From Glaciecola sp. 33A (GTDB taxonomy: Bacteria; Pseudomonadota; Gammaproteobacteria; Enterobacterales; Alteromonadaceae): 64,000 nt of DNA. Of the stretch, positions 1 through 8,980 are shown in pieces. The stretch is taken from positions 1 to 64,000 of the forward strand of contig NZ_PJAR01000031.1 in the NCBI RefSeq assembly GCF_002836745.1. The letters run 5' to 3'. Within the stretch, counting starts at the first letter, position 1, and each line of letters starts with the position of its first letter. The notes under the pieces are model-generated. The model worked only from the letters and a program-made list of their open reading frames with translations. It was not told where the DNA came from and made no database searches. Made by a program: the position numbers and the translations under genes.

Positions 1-431
1 ACTACATCATGGACCATTACAAAGGTGATGTGAAAGGAAAAACCATTGCTTTATGGGGCCTGTCATTCAAACCTAACACGGATGACATGCGCGACGCATC
101 ATCACGCGTGTTGATGGAAAAGCTATGGAAGTACGGTGCTATCGTGCAGGCCTATGATCCAGAAGCGATGGAAGAAACTCAACGTATTTATGGCTCACGC
201 GGCGACCTTAAATTGATGGGCACAAAAGAAGCCACTTTAGCAGGGTCAAGTTGCTTAGTTATTTGTACTGAGTGGCAGGCTTTTAGAGCGCCTGACTTTG
301 CATTAATCAAAGAACATGTTGCAGACCAAGTTATTTTTGATGGTCGAAACTTATTCGAGCCAAGCTTAATTTCGGAATACGGATTGCATTACTATGCCAT
401 TGGCAGAGGCTTATCGGTTAAAGCACCGTAA
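1..431 (+). CDS. UDP-glucose 6-dehydrogenase, C-terminal part (5' end outside window)
   Basis: This is the last ~143 codons of a UDP-glucose/GDP-mannose dehydrogenase family gene; the frame is open to the left edge, so the ATG at base 9 is internal. The family oxidises UDP-glucose to UDP-glucuronate with NAD+ for capsule, exopolysaccharide or LPS synthesis. The visible part is the C-terminal UDP-binding domain. It has the GLSFKPNTDDMRDASS segment typical of the family, then a Rossmann-like stretch (VQAYDPEAM) and the CTEW and DGRNLF motifs. galU, which makes the UDP-glucose substrate, follows about 100 bases downstream on the same strand, so the two probably work together. The N-terminal NAD domain and catalytic Cys lie outside the window. 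Confidence 0.92.
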   Translation, partial: YIMDHYKGDVKGKTIALWGLSFKPNTDDMRDASSRVLMEKLWKYGAIVQAYDPEAMEETQRIYGSRGDLKLMGTKEATLAGSSCLVICTEWQAFRAPDFALIKEHVADQVIFDGRNLFEPSLISEYGLHYYAIGRGLSVKAP

Positions 432-533
432 TCGGTTTGTTTAGGCGGTTGATTTAGTACATTGAGATAAAGCGCTGAAATTTTATTACACCAGGTAGCA
501 TGATATAAAAAGACAATAAGGATTAACGGAACT

Positions 534-1421
534 ATGAGTCAAGTTAGAAAGGCAGTGATACCCGTAGCTGGTTTGGGAACGAGAATGTTACCGGCCACCA
601 AAGCAATCCCAAAGGAAATGCTACCTGTAGTTGATAAACCACTCATTCAATATGTAGTGAATGAGTGTGTTCAGGCAGGTATAAAGCAAATCGTGTTGGT
701 GACTCATGCGAGTAAAAACAGCATTGAAAACCATTTTGACACATCGTTCGAATTAGAAGCAACGTTAGAGAAGCGTGTTAAACGCCAGTTGCTTGATGCA
801 GTTAAAGCTATTTGCCCCAAAGGCGTGACCATAATGCATGTGCGTCAGGGTGTCGCAAGCGGCTTGGGTCACGCTATTATGTGTGCGTATCCAATGATTG
901 GTGATGAGCCGTTCGCGGTTGTACTGCCGGACGTGATTATTGATGATGTGGCTAGTAACTTAAAGAAAGACAACCTTGCTGATATGGTCGCTAAGTTTAA
1001 CACTAGCCGTGTTAGCCAGGTAATGGTTGAAAAAGTGGCACAAAAAGATGTCTCTAAATTCGGTATCGTTGATTTAGAAGGCAAGGAACTTGCCCCCGGT
1101 GAGTCTTGCAAGATGCACAGAATGGTAGAAAAACCAGAGTTGGAAGACGCCCCTTCTGACTTAGCTGTGGTGGGTCGTTATGTGTTATCTGCAAAAACAT
1201 GGGATTTACTGGCTAAAACAACTCCTGGTGCGGGTGACGAAATTCAATTGACCGACGCTATTGATGCGCTCATGGAACACGAACAAGTTGATGCATACTA
1301 CATGAAAGGTAAAAGCCATGATTGCGGTAGTAAGCTTGGTTACATGAAAGCTAACGTTGAATATGCAATGCGCCACCCTGAGTTAGGTGAAGAATTTACT
1401 GAGTATTTGAAAACGCTGTAG
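534..1421 (+). CDS. galU: UTP--glucose-1-phosphate uridylyltransferase
   Basis: The 295-residue product makes UDP-glucose from UTP and glucose-1-phosphate in the cytoplasm. Length and sequence fit GalU. The N-terminal nucleotide-binding signature [19 protein letters not shown] is at about residues 12-30, followed by the [11 protein letters not shown] segment. GLGHAI, the DVIIDD metal/nucleotide loop, VEKP and the C-terminal [10 protein letters not shown] motif are all present. It follows a UDP-glucose dehydrogenase gene, giving a two-step route from glucose-1-phosphate to UDP-glucuronate. A strong bidirectional terminator lies downstream. Confidence 0.97.
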   Translation: MSQVRKAVIPVAGLGTRMLPATKAIPKEMLPVVDKPLIQYVVNECVQAGIKQIVLVTHASKNSIENHFDTSFELEATLEKRVKRQLLDAVKAICPKGVTIMHVRQGVASGLGHAIMCAYPMIGDEPFAVVLPDVIIDDVASNLKKDNLADMVAKFNTSRVSQVMVEKVAQKDVSKFGIVDLEGKELAPGESCKMHRMVEKPELEDAPSDLAVVGRYVLSAKTWDLLAKTTPGAGDEIQLTDAIDALMEHEQVDAYYMKGKSHDCGSKLGYMKANVEYAMRHPELGEEFTEYLKTL

Positions 1422-1466
1422 TTTAGGTTTGTCTTATTACAACAAAAAACCGAGCAATTTGAATTG

Positions 1467-1505
1467 AACCCCCGAAAGTTAGACATAACCTTCGGGGGTT
1501 TTTAT
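1467..1505. terminator. Bidirectional rho-independent terminator between galU and comEA-like gene
   Basis: A perfect 10-bp stem (AACCCCCGAA at 1467-1476 with TTCGGGGGTT at 1491-1500) has extra GTT/AAC pairing inside the loop. A T-run follows on the plus strand. It sits between two convergent genes. Confidence 0.9.
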
Positions 1506-1522
1506 ACCTAATGCAACCCCAT

Positions 1523-1831
1523 CTACACCTTTACCATATCAATAATCTTAGCCACCATCTTCACGCCAATCCCTTTCACATTAACCAATTCATCAACGCT
1601 TTTGAAATTACCGTTCAGTTCGCGATACTTTACAATTTCTCCTGCTTTTTTCATACCAACGCCGGGAAGTGCGGTTAATTGCTCCGCATTTGCTTTGTTG
1701 ATGTCTAATTTCGTGACAATCGCCTGACTCATTTCTTTTTTAGCCATTGTGTCAGTTGCTGCTTGTGCCGGCATAAAGGCGCAAGACGATAGCAATAGTC
1801 CGCTTAGTGCTAAATAGTTAACCTTCTTCAT
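1523..1831 (-). CDS. ComEA-like helix-hairpin-helix protein, secreted
   Basis: The product is a 102-residue protein with a Sec signal peptide ([23 protein letters not shown], cleavage near residue 25). A C-terminal DNA-binding helix-hairpin-helix domain follows, with the repeated pattern KLDINKANAEQLTALPGVG and VDELVNVKGIGVKM. In naturally competent bacteria ComEA binds incoming DNA in the periplasm. Short single-domain versions like this are widespread in gammaproteobacteria and are not proof of competence. A Cys in LLSSCAFM looks lipobox-like, but the downstream AQA site fits signal peptidase I better. The gene converges on galU and shares its terminator. Confidence 0.85.
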   Translation of the reverse strand: MKKVNYLALSGLLLSSCAFMPAQAATDTMAKKEMSQAIVTKLDINKANAEQLTALPGVGMKKAGEIVKYRELNGNFKSVDELVNVKGIGVKMVAKIIDMVKV

Positions 1832-2090
1832 GTTAATTCCTTTTACGTTATTGAATAATATGCTTTTAATATTGTATTTTGAGCACTTATTGCCAATGCA
1901 GTAGTAACAGCAAAATTGGAGAATAAACGCACGAGCAAAGCTTAAAAGTATTTTGCAAAAGGTGAAACTGACTAGGGGGCTAGTTTATATCAGGATAATT
2001 CGCATTGCCGGTGGGAATAGACAGCGATTTGCTACTTTACATTATAAAAATGTCATGTTTGCCAATTCAAACGAGGGATCTATGGGCACA

Positions 2091-2113
2091 AAAAAGGAGA
2101 GCAAAAGCTCTCC
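2091..2113 (-). terminator. Rho-independent terminator for the isocitrate dehydrogenase gene
   Basis: Read on the minus strand, a 7-bp perfect stem (GGAGAGC/GCTCTCC at 2096-2102 and 2107-2113, loop of four) is followed by a run of six T. This is the expected order for a gene entering from the right. The 16-bp tandem repeats lie between the gene and this hairpin. Confidence 0.7.
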
Positions 2114-2120
2114 TCTTAAC

Positions 2121-2190
2121 AAATACCTACTCTAATAAATACCTACTCTAATAAATACCTAAACTAATAAATACCTACTCTAATAAATAC
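2121..2190. repeat. 16-bp tandem repeat, four copies plus a partial
   Basis: The unit AAATACCTACTCTAAT starts at 2121, 2137, 2153 (two changes) and 2169, with a partial at 2185. It lies in the 3' untranslated region of the isocitrate dehydrogenase gene. A 60-codon open frame crosses the terminator and part of this tract; it is not considered a gene. Confidence 0.95.
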
Positions 2191-2232
2191 GTGCTTCAAC
2201 TACCTATAGTAAACACGCCTTCTTTAGCTGTA

Positions 2233-3246
2233 TTACAAACGCTCTAATACCGCGTCAGTAAACTCAAGCGTACCATGCTCACCACCCAGGTCGCGAGTAG
2301 TGCGGTCACCGCTCTCAATCACATCTTTAATTGCAGCGCGAATACGCTCAGCTTTATCCGCCATGTCCAAGTACTCTAGCATTTGAATTGATGCTAAAAT
2401 AACCGAAGTCGGATTGGCTAAGTTCATGCCCGCAATGTCAGGAGCTGAGCCATGTACCGCTTCAAAAATAGCACAGTCTTCGCCAATGTTAGCGCCCGGG
2501 GCCATGCCCAAACCGCCAACCAAACCGGCACATAGGTCTGATAAAATATCACCGAACAAGTTGGTCGTCACAATCACATCAAACTGATGCGGGTTCATGA
2601 CTAACTGCATACAGCAGTTATCTACAATCATCTCTTCTGAATGAATGTCAGGATAACGCGCAGCAACCTCTCTGGCCACTTTTAGGAACAAACCTGATGT
2701 CGACTTCAAGATATTTGCTTTGTGCACGGCAGTGATCTTCTTACGGCCTTCTCTGCGGGCTAGTTCGTAAGCAAAAACAAGAATTTTTTCTGCACCGTCA
2801 CGCGTAATGACACTGACGGCTTCAGCTTCATTACCATCGGCAGACACAACCTGTCCTAAGCCTGAATACATGCCTTGTGTGTTTTCACGTACGGTAATAA
2901 TGTCGATGTCTTCATAGCGCGCTTTAGTGCCTTTAAAAGACAGTACCGGGCGCAAGTTAGCATACAGTTTGAATTGCTTGCGTAAGCTGACATTAATTGA
3001 GGTAAAACCTTCACCGACAGGCGTTGTTAATGGGCCTTTTAATGCGACTTTGTTTTTTGCTATCAGGTCTAAGGTTTCTTGCGGTAACAGTTCACCGTGA
3101 TTTTCCAATGCCATTAAGCCGGCGTCTGCGTATTCGTAGTTGAAGTTACAACCGACTTTATCGAGAATTTTAGTGGCGGCATCAATGATGTCAGGGCCGA
3201 TCCCATCGCCGCGTATTACGGTAATGTTTTGTTGTGTGGGGTTCAT
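2233..3246 (-). CDS. Isocitrate dehydrogenase, NAD-type (isopropylmalate dehydrogenase-like fold)
   Basis: The 337-residue enzyme belongs to the isocitrate/isopropylmalate dehydrogenase family and is predicted to decarboxylate isocitrate to 2-oxoglutarate in the TCA cycle. It starts with ITVIRGDGIGPDII. Substrate-site features are SLRKQFKLYANLRPV and the TVRENTQGMYSG segment; the GSAPDIAGMNLANPTS motif is near the C-terminus. The length matches short NAD-type enzymes rather than the ~416-residue E. coli Icd. The ATG at 3246 is chosen over an upstream in-frame start at 3297 because GGAG lies 8 bases before it and homology begins there. 3-isopropylmalate or tartrate dehydrogenase are the alternatives, but SINVSLRK and VRENTQGMYSG favour isocitrate. 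Confidence 0.88.
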   Translation of the reverse strand: MNPTQQNITVIRGDGIGPDIIDAATKILDKVGCNFNYEYADAGLMALENHGELLPQETLDLIAKNKVALKGPLTTPVGEGFTSINVSLRKQFKLYANLRPVLSFKGTKARYEDIDIITVRENTQGMYSGLGQVVSADGNEAEAVSVITRDGAEKILVFAYELARREGRKKITAVHKANILKSTSGLFLKVAREVAARYPDIHSEEMIVDNCCMQLVMNPHQFDVIVTTNLFGDILSDLCAGLVGGLGMAPGANIGEDCAIFEAVHGSAPDIAGMNLANPTSVILASIQMLEYLDMADKAERIRAAIKDVIESGDRTTRDLGGEHGTLEFTDAVLERL

Positions 3247-3477
3247 ACGGTGCACTCCAGTAGTGTCGTTAGAGTTTATATAACCTGATTTTTGCAAACT
3301 GTTGAGAAGAAATTGTTGCTACAAGTTACTAGTTTAAGTCGCGCGCATGTTACCTGAATGACCACGCTAGGTACAGTCTCTATCGTCAACATTCATGGCG
3401 TGTATATCGCCTTTTAAGCCGTTACGCACGCCATTTGAATTTTACACGCGGATCCTACACGTTGGTCTTACCAATTT

Positions 3478-4839
3478 TTACAGCTTGATCTTATAACAGG
3501 GTTCGTAATGACTACCCGGCAGTTTCATTCTGCCTTGATCAACAAAGGACTTGAGTAACACATCCATTTTTTGCATCAACTCAACATCACCGGTAAGTTC
3601 AAACGGACCATGTTGCTTAATTTCTTTGATCCCTTCAACTTTCACGTTGCCCGCAACAATACCTGAAAAACACTTACGCAAGGTGGCCGCTAGAGACGAT
3701 TTAGGCTGGTCTAACTTCAAATTCAGTGAGCTCATGTTTTTATGGTTAGGCACAAATGGGGTTTGAAAGTCTTCTGATATTTTCAGTGTCCAATTGAAAT
3801 TCAGTGAGTTACCAGTGTCACGTCGATGATCCTCTACCACGGCTTTTTGTTGCGCCATTAACGAGCCCACTTTGGAATCGTCACCCACCACAATGGTGTA
3901 TTTTGCCTGAGCTTCGGCGCCTAGCGTGTCGCCAATAAACTGATCAATGGCTTCAAAATAACCTTTGCTGTTTTCGGGGCCGGTTAATATTAATGGAATT
4001 ATTTGGTCTTTGTTTTCCTCGTCCATCAACAAACCCAGCAGGTAAAGTAACTCTTCTGCTGTACCTGCACCGCCAGGGAAAATCACAATACCATGTGAAA
4101 TACGCACAAATGCCTCTAAGCGTTTTTCAATGTCGGGCATGATAATGAGTTCATTCACAATAGCATTGGGGGGTTCTGCTGCAATAATACTGGGTTCTGA
4201 AATACCTAAATAGCGACCATTTTTATTGCGCTGTTTGGCATGGCCTATCGTGGCCCCTTTCATTGGGCCTTTCATTGCGCCGGGCCCGCAGCCTGTGCAT
4301 ATATTAAAACCACGTAAACCTAATTGATAGCCCACGGATTTGGTGTATTTGTATTCTTCTTCACGGATCGAATGGCCACCCCAGCAAACAATCATATTAA
4401 CGTCGTTGTCTTGTGATATTGCATCGGCATGGCGAAGCATATCGAAAACAATATGTGTGGTTAAGGCGCTTGGTGCGTCTATTAAGCCTTCTACATTGTT
4501 ACCGTCTTTAGTGCCCATATAGAGCATATCGCGAAGCACAGCGAATAAATGTTCATGCACGCCTTTAATTAATACACTATCCACAAAAGCCACTTCAGGA
4601 GGGTTAATTAATTCAATTTTAACGCCACGCTCACGGCGCAATAAATGCACGTCAAAGTCGCCATAAGGGCCAAATAATTTGTGATAGTTGTCTTCTTCAA
4701 CCCCACTATTGAGTACGGCTAAACAGCAGTTTCTAAATGTTCCGTATAAATCGCTTTTTGTTGATTGTTGTAAAAGGCTAACTTCTAGCTGTGATAATTG
4801 GCTCATCCAACCGACCGGGTCGAGTTGCACTGTGGTCAT
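3478..4839 (-). CDS. ppnN: Nucleotide 5'-monophosphate nucleosidase PpnN (YgdH family)
   Basis: At 453 residues this is almost exactly the length of E. coli PpnN (454). PpnN cleaves purine and pyrimidine 5'-monophosphates to base and ribose-5-phosphate, and in E. coli it is controlled by (p)ppGpp. The central LOG-family nucleotide-hydrolase fold shows the CWGGHSI and GCGPGAMKGPMKGA loops and the PGGAGTAEELL motif at about residues 254-264. The flanking N- and C-terminal PpnN-specific domains are full length. Its ATG overlaps the stop of the upstream diguanylate cyclase gene by four bases (ATGA), so the two are probably translationally coupled. Confidence 0.95.
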   Translation of the reverse strand: MTTVQLDPVGWMSQLSQLEVSLLQQSTKSDLYGTFRNCCLAVLNSGVEEDNYHKLFGPYGDFDVHLLRRERGVKIELINPPEVAFVDSVLIKGVHEHLFAVLRDMLYMGTKDGNNVEGLIDAPSALTTHIVFDMLRHADAISQDNDVNMIVCWGGHSIREEEYKYTKSVGYQLGLRGFNICTGCGPGAMKGPMKGATIGHAKQRNKNGRYLGISEPSIIAAEPPNAIVNELIIMPDIEKRLEAFVRISHGIVIFPGGAGTAEELLYLLGLLMDEENKDQIIPLILTGPENSKGYFEAIDQFIGDTLGAEAQAKYTIVVGDDSKVGSLMAQQKAVVEDHRRDTGNSLNFNWTLKISEDFQTPFVPNHKNMSSLNLKLDQPKSSLAATLRKCFSGIVAGNVKVEGIKEIKQHGPFELTGDVELMQKMDVLLKSFVDQGRMKLPGSHYEPCYKIKL

Positions 4840-6353
4840 TCAATATCCTTAAATATGGTTTGATTTCGTCCTGCGTCTTTTGCTTTGAAAAGGAACGAAT
4901 CTGCTTTTTCGAAGGCTTCTTCGAGCGTAATTTCTTGTGTGATTTGGCTTAAACCGCAAGATAAGGTCACGTTAACTCTCTCGCCTTTAAATTTAAACGG
5001 TAATGCCGATATCTTTGTGCGCATCACTTCTACTTTCCTAAATGCGTCTTCTAAGTTGGTATTGGGCATCAAGAGAATAAATTCCTCGCCGCCCCAACGC
5101 GCTACAAAGTCCTCTTTAGGCAAGTATTGCCTAATATGTTTTGCGATAACCTGAAGCGTTTTGTCGCCTACGGAATGGCCATAGGCATCATTGACTTTTT
5201 TAAAATGGTCAATATCCACTATTCCAATACATAACGGGGTACCGGCTATTTTAGCTTGCGCAACTTCAAATTGCGCTTTTTCCTCATACGCCATTCTATT
5301 CGGTAATTTGGTGAGTTGGTCAGATAAGGTTGCCGCGCGCTGAGTAAATAACATTTGTTTATACGCAACCGCCTCAGATTCAAGCGCAACCGCCCGTTCT
5401 TGCATTTTCTTCATGATCACGATGGTCGCTGTTTGCTCCCTTTTATCTGCCTCGGCAGAGGCGTCAAGAGACGCTTGCATCTTATCAAGGTGCTGTTTCG
5501 CTTGTTCTTTCAGTTCGTTCAGCTGCTGGCTCTCTGAAACGACCGACTCCATCACCGTCATCTGTTGCTTTATCTCGGTATTATAATAGTCGCGCTCTTC
5601 AAAACGTTTTTCAGAATCGGCAATGGTTGTCACTATATTGTCGTTAATTTGGGTCAGTGATTTATGTAAATTATTGATCAGGCGACTGGTTGCATTTGCT
5701 TCTTTAATCACGTCCCGGATCACAAAGCGGATCATGACTAAACAACAGTCGAGTAGCTCTTTGTGGTTGAGCCCGATAGTCAGTTTTTGATAAATTTCTT
5801 GTAAGTGTTTATCACTTTTATTACCGATATAAAAAGGCGCAATGAGCTCTTTTAATTCTTGCGTAATCGTATTGTGTAGTATGATTTGTTCGGGCGTTTG
5901 GGAATCACTATCGTCAGCTTCAACAATTTGCTGCAGCGCCTTGTGATAGAGATCCAGTGCTTTTTCGAACTGTGTAAGTGGGGCAATAACGGCGTCGTTA
6001 TTGAGTGACAATGAGATTAAGAATTCGTTGGCGTCACTTTTAATGTCCTCAGGCAGGCGCTGAGTCTTGATCAGCTTTTTTAATGCCTTTTGCAAGTGCG
6101 AGACAGACTCAAGATTACGCCGTTTGAAAAGCTTTGTGTCTTTACCCAGGTCAGCATTTAGTTTGCCAATAATTTCGGTTGCAGCGTCGTAGTCAGGCTT
6201 GCCAGATAACTGCTTTTTAAGCATAACAAGTTCTTGGTCAAACCTTGGGTTAGCACCTTGATAGAAGTTTGCCATATTGACAATAAATATTGAGAGCTTG
6301 TCTAAGTAGTGATGCGCAATCATCAATTGTCGTTTAGTCGAAACTTCGGTCAT
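4836..6353 (-). CDS. GGDEF diguanylate cyclase with N-terminal helical domain
   Basis: The 505-residue predicted cytoplasmic enzyme makes cyclic di-GMP from two GTP. The C-terminal GGDEF domain begins near residue 340 (SDQLTKLPNRMAYEEK) and has DIDHFKKVNDAYGH and an intact WGGEEF active-site motif at about residues 420-425. The inhibitory RxxD site normally five residues before the motif is not present (PKED instead), so product inhibition at that site is not expected. The first ~330 residues contain no membrane segment. They look helical, with a coiled coil around residues 230-330 (KRFEERDYYNTEIKQQMTVM). The gene overlaps ppnN by four bases, and queF is just upstream. Confidence 0.92.
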   Translation of the reverse strand: MTEVSTKRQLMIAHHYLDKLSIFIVNMANFYQGANPRFDQELVMLKKQLSGKPDYDAATEIIGKLNADLGKDTKLFKRRNLESVSHLQKALKKLIKTQRLPEDIKSDANEFLISLSLNNDAVIAPLTQFEKALDLYHKALQQIVEADDSDSQTPEQIILHNTITQELKELIAPFYIGNKSDKHLQEIYQKLTIGLNHKELLDCCLVMIRFVIRDVIKEANATSRLINNLHKSLTQINDNIVTTIADSEKRFEERDYYNTEIKQQMTVMESVVSESQQLNELKEQAKQHLDKMQASLDASAEADKREQTATIVIMKKMQERAVALESEAVAYKQMLFTQRAATLSDQLTKLPNRMAYEEKAQFEVAQAKIAGTPLCIGIVDIDHFKKVNDAYGHSVGDKTLQVIAKHIRQYLPKEDFVARWGGEEFILLMPNTNLEDAFRKVEVMRTKISALPFKFKGERVNVTLSCGLSQITQEITLEEAFEKADSFLFKAKDAGRNQTIFKDIE

Positions 6354-6363
6354 GTTAATTACC

Positions 6364-7188
6364 TTATTGTCGTGCTAATCGTGCGTCCTGATAAGGCGCT
6401 TCGAAATTCGAACGAAATGGGTTGATATCCAGTCCACCTCGGCGCGTATATCTGGCATAAACAGTGAGTTGTTGTGGCTTGCATTGCTGTAAAATATCAT
6501 AAAAAATACGTTCTACACATTGTTCATGAAACTCGTTATGTTGCCTAAACGAAATTAAATAACGAAGTAAACCTTCATGCGATATCTGACAACCAGTGTA
6601 CTTTATTAAAATACTACCCCAATCGGGTTGATTAGTAATCAAACAATTTGATTTTAATAAATGACTCACTAAGGTCTCAGAGCAAGTTCCCTCAGTTTGA
6701 GTGTCTGTTTTTAAGGCAAGGAGTTCGGGTGTAATATCAAAGTCAGTAATTTCTATGTCTAAATCGTCAATACACATACCGGGTAAATGGCCGAAAGTGA
6801 CATGCTCAAACTGGGCAGACGGGATCACTTGTACGCTTACATTTGCACCTGCACATTCGCTCAGGTCTGCGTGCAAAATCTGAGCAACATCATCTATATT
6901 CGCAAATTGACTCTGATTCAAACTATTTAAGTACAGCTTAAATGACTTTGATTCAATCAAGTTAGGTGAGGTAATAGGGACTTCACAACGTAAAATAGCC
7001 ACTTGCGGTTTGCCTTTGGCATTTAGCCATGACAATTCATAGCCATTCCAAATGTCAGTGCCGTGAAAAGGCAGTTGTGTTGGTAATTTGATGCTGTCAC
7101 GACTTAATGAACGCGGTACACGTTGTAATAAACTGTTGTCGTACTCTTTGGCGTATTCAACTTTTTTGCCAAGCGATAAATGATCCAA
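6364..7188 (-). CDS. queF: NADPH-dependent 7-cyano-7-deazaguanine reductase (long, two-domain QueF)
   Basis: QueF reduces preQ0 to preQ1 in queuosine tRNA modification. This is the long E. coli-type form with two T-fold halves. The [11 protein letters not shown] segment is in the N-terminal half. The C-terminal half has [18 protein letters not shown], with the catalytic Cys in SNC, and [10 protein letters not shown]. The annotated start is TTG at 7188: AAGGAG lies six bases upstream, the 274-residue product matches the family, and homology begins at LDHLSLGKK. The longer frame from ATG 7293 would add 35 unrelated residues. The end is 10 bases from the cyclase gene start, so they may share a transcript. 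Confidence 0.95.
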   Translation of the reverse strand: MDHLSLGKKVEYAKEYDNSLLQRVPRSLSRDSIKLPTQLPFHGTDIWNGYELSWLNAKGKPQVAILRCEVPITSPNLIESKSFKLYLNSLNQSQFANIDDVAQILHADLSECAGANVSVQVIPSAQFEHVTFGHLPGMCIDDLDIEITDFDITPELLALKTDTQTEGTCSETLVSHLLKSNCLITNQPDWGSILIKYTGCQISHEGLLRYLISFRQHNEFHEQCVERIFYDILQQCKPQQLTVYARYTRRGGLDINPFRSNFEAPYQDARLARQ

Positions 7189-7460
7189 TGATGTCTCCTT
7201 TGGGCACCTAAAATTAATTGCTGTCTGTAATCTGTAAATTAAAACCCGCGGCGGAGCCACTGAAAAGTAAAAAGCGCGAAGTTTTTTCATCAAAGCTATA
7301 CATCACTAAGTGGCTAATTTATCATGTTTAGCCTCAGGTCGGCACATCAAGTCATTTAAAAGCGTGAAATTTAATGTTGATGCCTAAAATTTAACTCAAT
7401 TAACACCTCAATTGTGGATTCAATTGTTACTGTAATTTATCTCTAAAGGCGCAAAATGTC

Positions 7461-8042
7461 ATGTTAAACCCACTGGTTGAAAATCTAGATTCGTTCATCA
7501 ACGCTTATATCGACCTTGCGGGAGATGACAAAAGACAATTAGTAACTGAGTTTGATGCCGACTGGCTTTCACCTTGTTTGTTATTTAGTGAGATCCAATT
7601 GACTGATGTGACAACGGGTGAACAAATGGCTTGGCGTCCTCAGTTACAGCCGGTTAGTTCGCATTTGGGTGATTTGGCGAAGGCCTTAGAAATTGACATT
7701 CATCCGCAGTTAGAGACCTTGTTTTGCCGCTATTACAGCCATGACTTACCGGCGACAACAGAGCGTGGTGATCTTGATATTTTGCAAGCTTGGAATCAAG
7801 ACGATTTTGAAAGGCTGCAAAAAAACCTCATTTCACATGTGTTGATGAAGCGCCGTTTAAAGCAACCTGAAACCTTATTTTTTGCAACCACCGACCAAGA
7901 TGACTTTATCATTAGCATTGATGTTGCAAGTGGGAATGTCATGTTAGAGCAAGTCGGTAAGGTACCCGAAGAAGTGCTCGCTAGCGACCTTGATACCTTT
8001 ATTAAGAGCCTTCGCCCTCGAAATGTTGTTGTAACGTTTTAA
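7461..8042 (+). CDS. syd: SecY-interacting protein Syd
   Basis: The 193-residue product (E. coli Syd is 181) matches the family along its length. Recognisable stretches are DADWLSPCL near residue 48, MAWRPQLQPVS, HPQLETLFCRYYSHDL and FFATTDQDDFIISIDVASGNVMLEQVG. In E. coli, Syd binds SecY at the cytoplasmic face and proofreads translocon assembly. It is divergent from queF, and its 3' end overlaps the convergent small gene at 8002-8313 by 41 bases. Confidence 0.93.
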   Translation: MLNPLVENLDSFINAYIDLAGDDKRQLVTEFDADWLSPCLLFSEIQLTDVTTGEQMAWRPQLQPVSSHLGDLAKALEIDIHPQLETLFCRYYSHDLPATTERGDLDILQAWNQDDFERLQKNLISHVLMKRRLKQPETLFFATTDQDDFIISIDVASGNVMLEQVGKVPEEVLASDLDTFIKSLRPRNVVVTF

Positions 8043-8313
8043 GCGCGGTGCGCAGCGCGACGACTTCATTTTCTAATTGAGTGACGCGTACAACCAAGCT
8101 GTCACTTGCATTATTAAGCGGTATTGTGGGTTCTGCAACGGTTTGTATTTTTAAGGTCGCTTTATTTTCTTTCCAATAACTCAAGCCTTTAATAATCGCG
8201 GGTATCGGTAAGGGCGATAATAATTTAGCCCTTAACATACCGACACTGGGCTTTTTGCCTGCTTCACTCAGCGCTATGCACGTATTCACAACTTGTTGTA
8301 ATTCGTTATTCAT
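8002..8313 (-). CDS. Small hypothetical protein with C-terminal coiled coil
   Basis: This 103-residue protein is not assigned to a family. The first ~50 residues (ELQQVVNTCIALSEAGKKPS..LLSPLPIPAIIKGLSYW) look like a small helical, possibly winged-helix-like, domain. Residues ~73-97 (LVVRVTQLENEVVALRTALK) form a heptad pattern that suggests a short dimerising coiled coil. The initiator ATG has no strong ribosome site visible. It is convergent with syd and overlaps it by 41 bases. Protein-like composition and a plausible two-part layout support a real gene. Confidence 0.6.
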   Translation of the reverse strand: MNNELQQVVNTCIALSEAGKKPSVGMLRAKLLSPLPIPAIIKGLSYWKENKATLKIQTVAEPTIPLNNASDSLVVRVTQLENEVVALRTALKTLQQHFEGEGS

Positions 8314-8503
8314 GCCATCTCATTTAAATAATCAACTCGCTTATTAGTCATTCTGACCACGTTTTGAGGAAATTAAAAGTGCTTATTCAGGCTGAGTTCA
8401 GCTTTTTTAATTTAACATATTGATAATGTTGACTATTTCAGTATTGGCCTGAAATTTGTTTAACACAATCGTAAAATCAATTAATTAATAAAAAGGAATA
8501 CAA

Positions 8504-8881
8504 ATGAAAGCACTACTTCTTACCTCTCTTTTCGCTAGCACCATGTTACTCAGTGGCTGCGTTATTTCAGTTGATAAAAGCAATGAAGATGGGTATCACG
8601 TATCGAGCGGCGTTAATTGGAAAAAACATGAAGCGAAAAACCGACAGTTTATTTCTGATTTGAGCCCGGGTGTATCGAAAATGTCAGTTGTCGATACATT
8701 AGGCCCTGCTGATTTTAATGAAATGGCCAGCAGCGACGGTGATGCAGTGCAAGTGTTGTATTATAGAACGCAGCGAATTGATGATGACGGCGTTACGACT
8801 AAAAACGAATGCACGCCATTGGTGTTTATCAACAACGAATTGGTTGGCTGGGGTGAATTATCCCTGTCAAAATATTTTTAG
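8504..8881 (+). CDS. DUF3192 family lipoprotein
   Basis: The product is a 125-residue predicted lipoprotein. The signal peptide MKALLLTSLFASTMLLSGC ends in a good lipobox (LLSGC, Cys19). The mature part carries the features of DUF3192: FISDLSPGVSKMSVVDTLGPADFNE near the middle, VLYYRTQR, then CTPLVFINNELVGWGE. The fold resembles small envelope proteins of the SmpA/BamE type, but the function is unknown. AAGGA lies before the ATG. The sorting signal after the Cys (VISV) suggests outer membrane retention; this is inference. Confidence 0.85.
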   Translation: MKALLLTSLFASTMLLSGCVISVDKSNEDGYHVSSGVNWKKHEAKNRQFISDLSPGVSKMSVVDTLGPADFNEMASSDGDAVQVLYYRTQRIDDDGVTTKNECTPLVFINNELVGWGELSLSKYF

Positions 8882-8980
8882 TGACGTAACTTTGCCCTAG
8901 ATCAACCGTTATTGTTAAAAAAATGTTAGCGTATTCGTGAGAATGTTTTATTGTGTAGGCATAGCAACAAGGAACCACTT

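Noticed and set aside
1953-2135. 60-residue ORF on the plus strand
   Set aside because: It runs through a terminator hairpin and into the 16-bp repeat, with no ribosome site.
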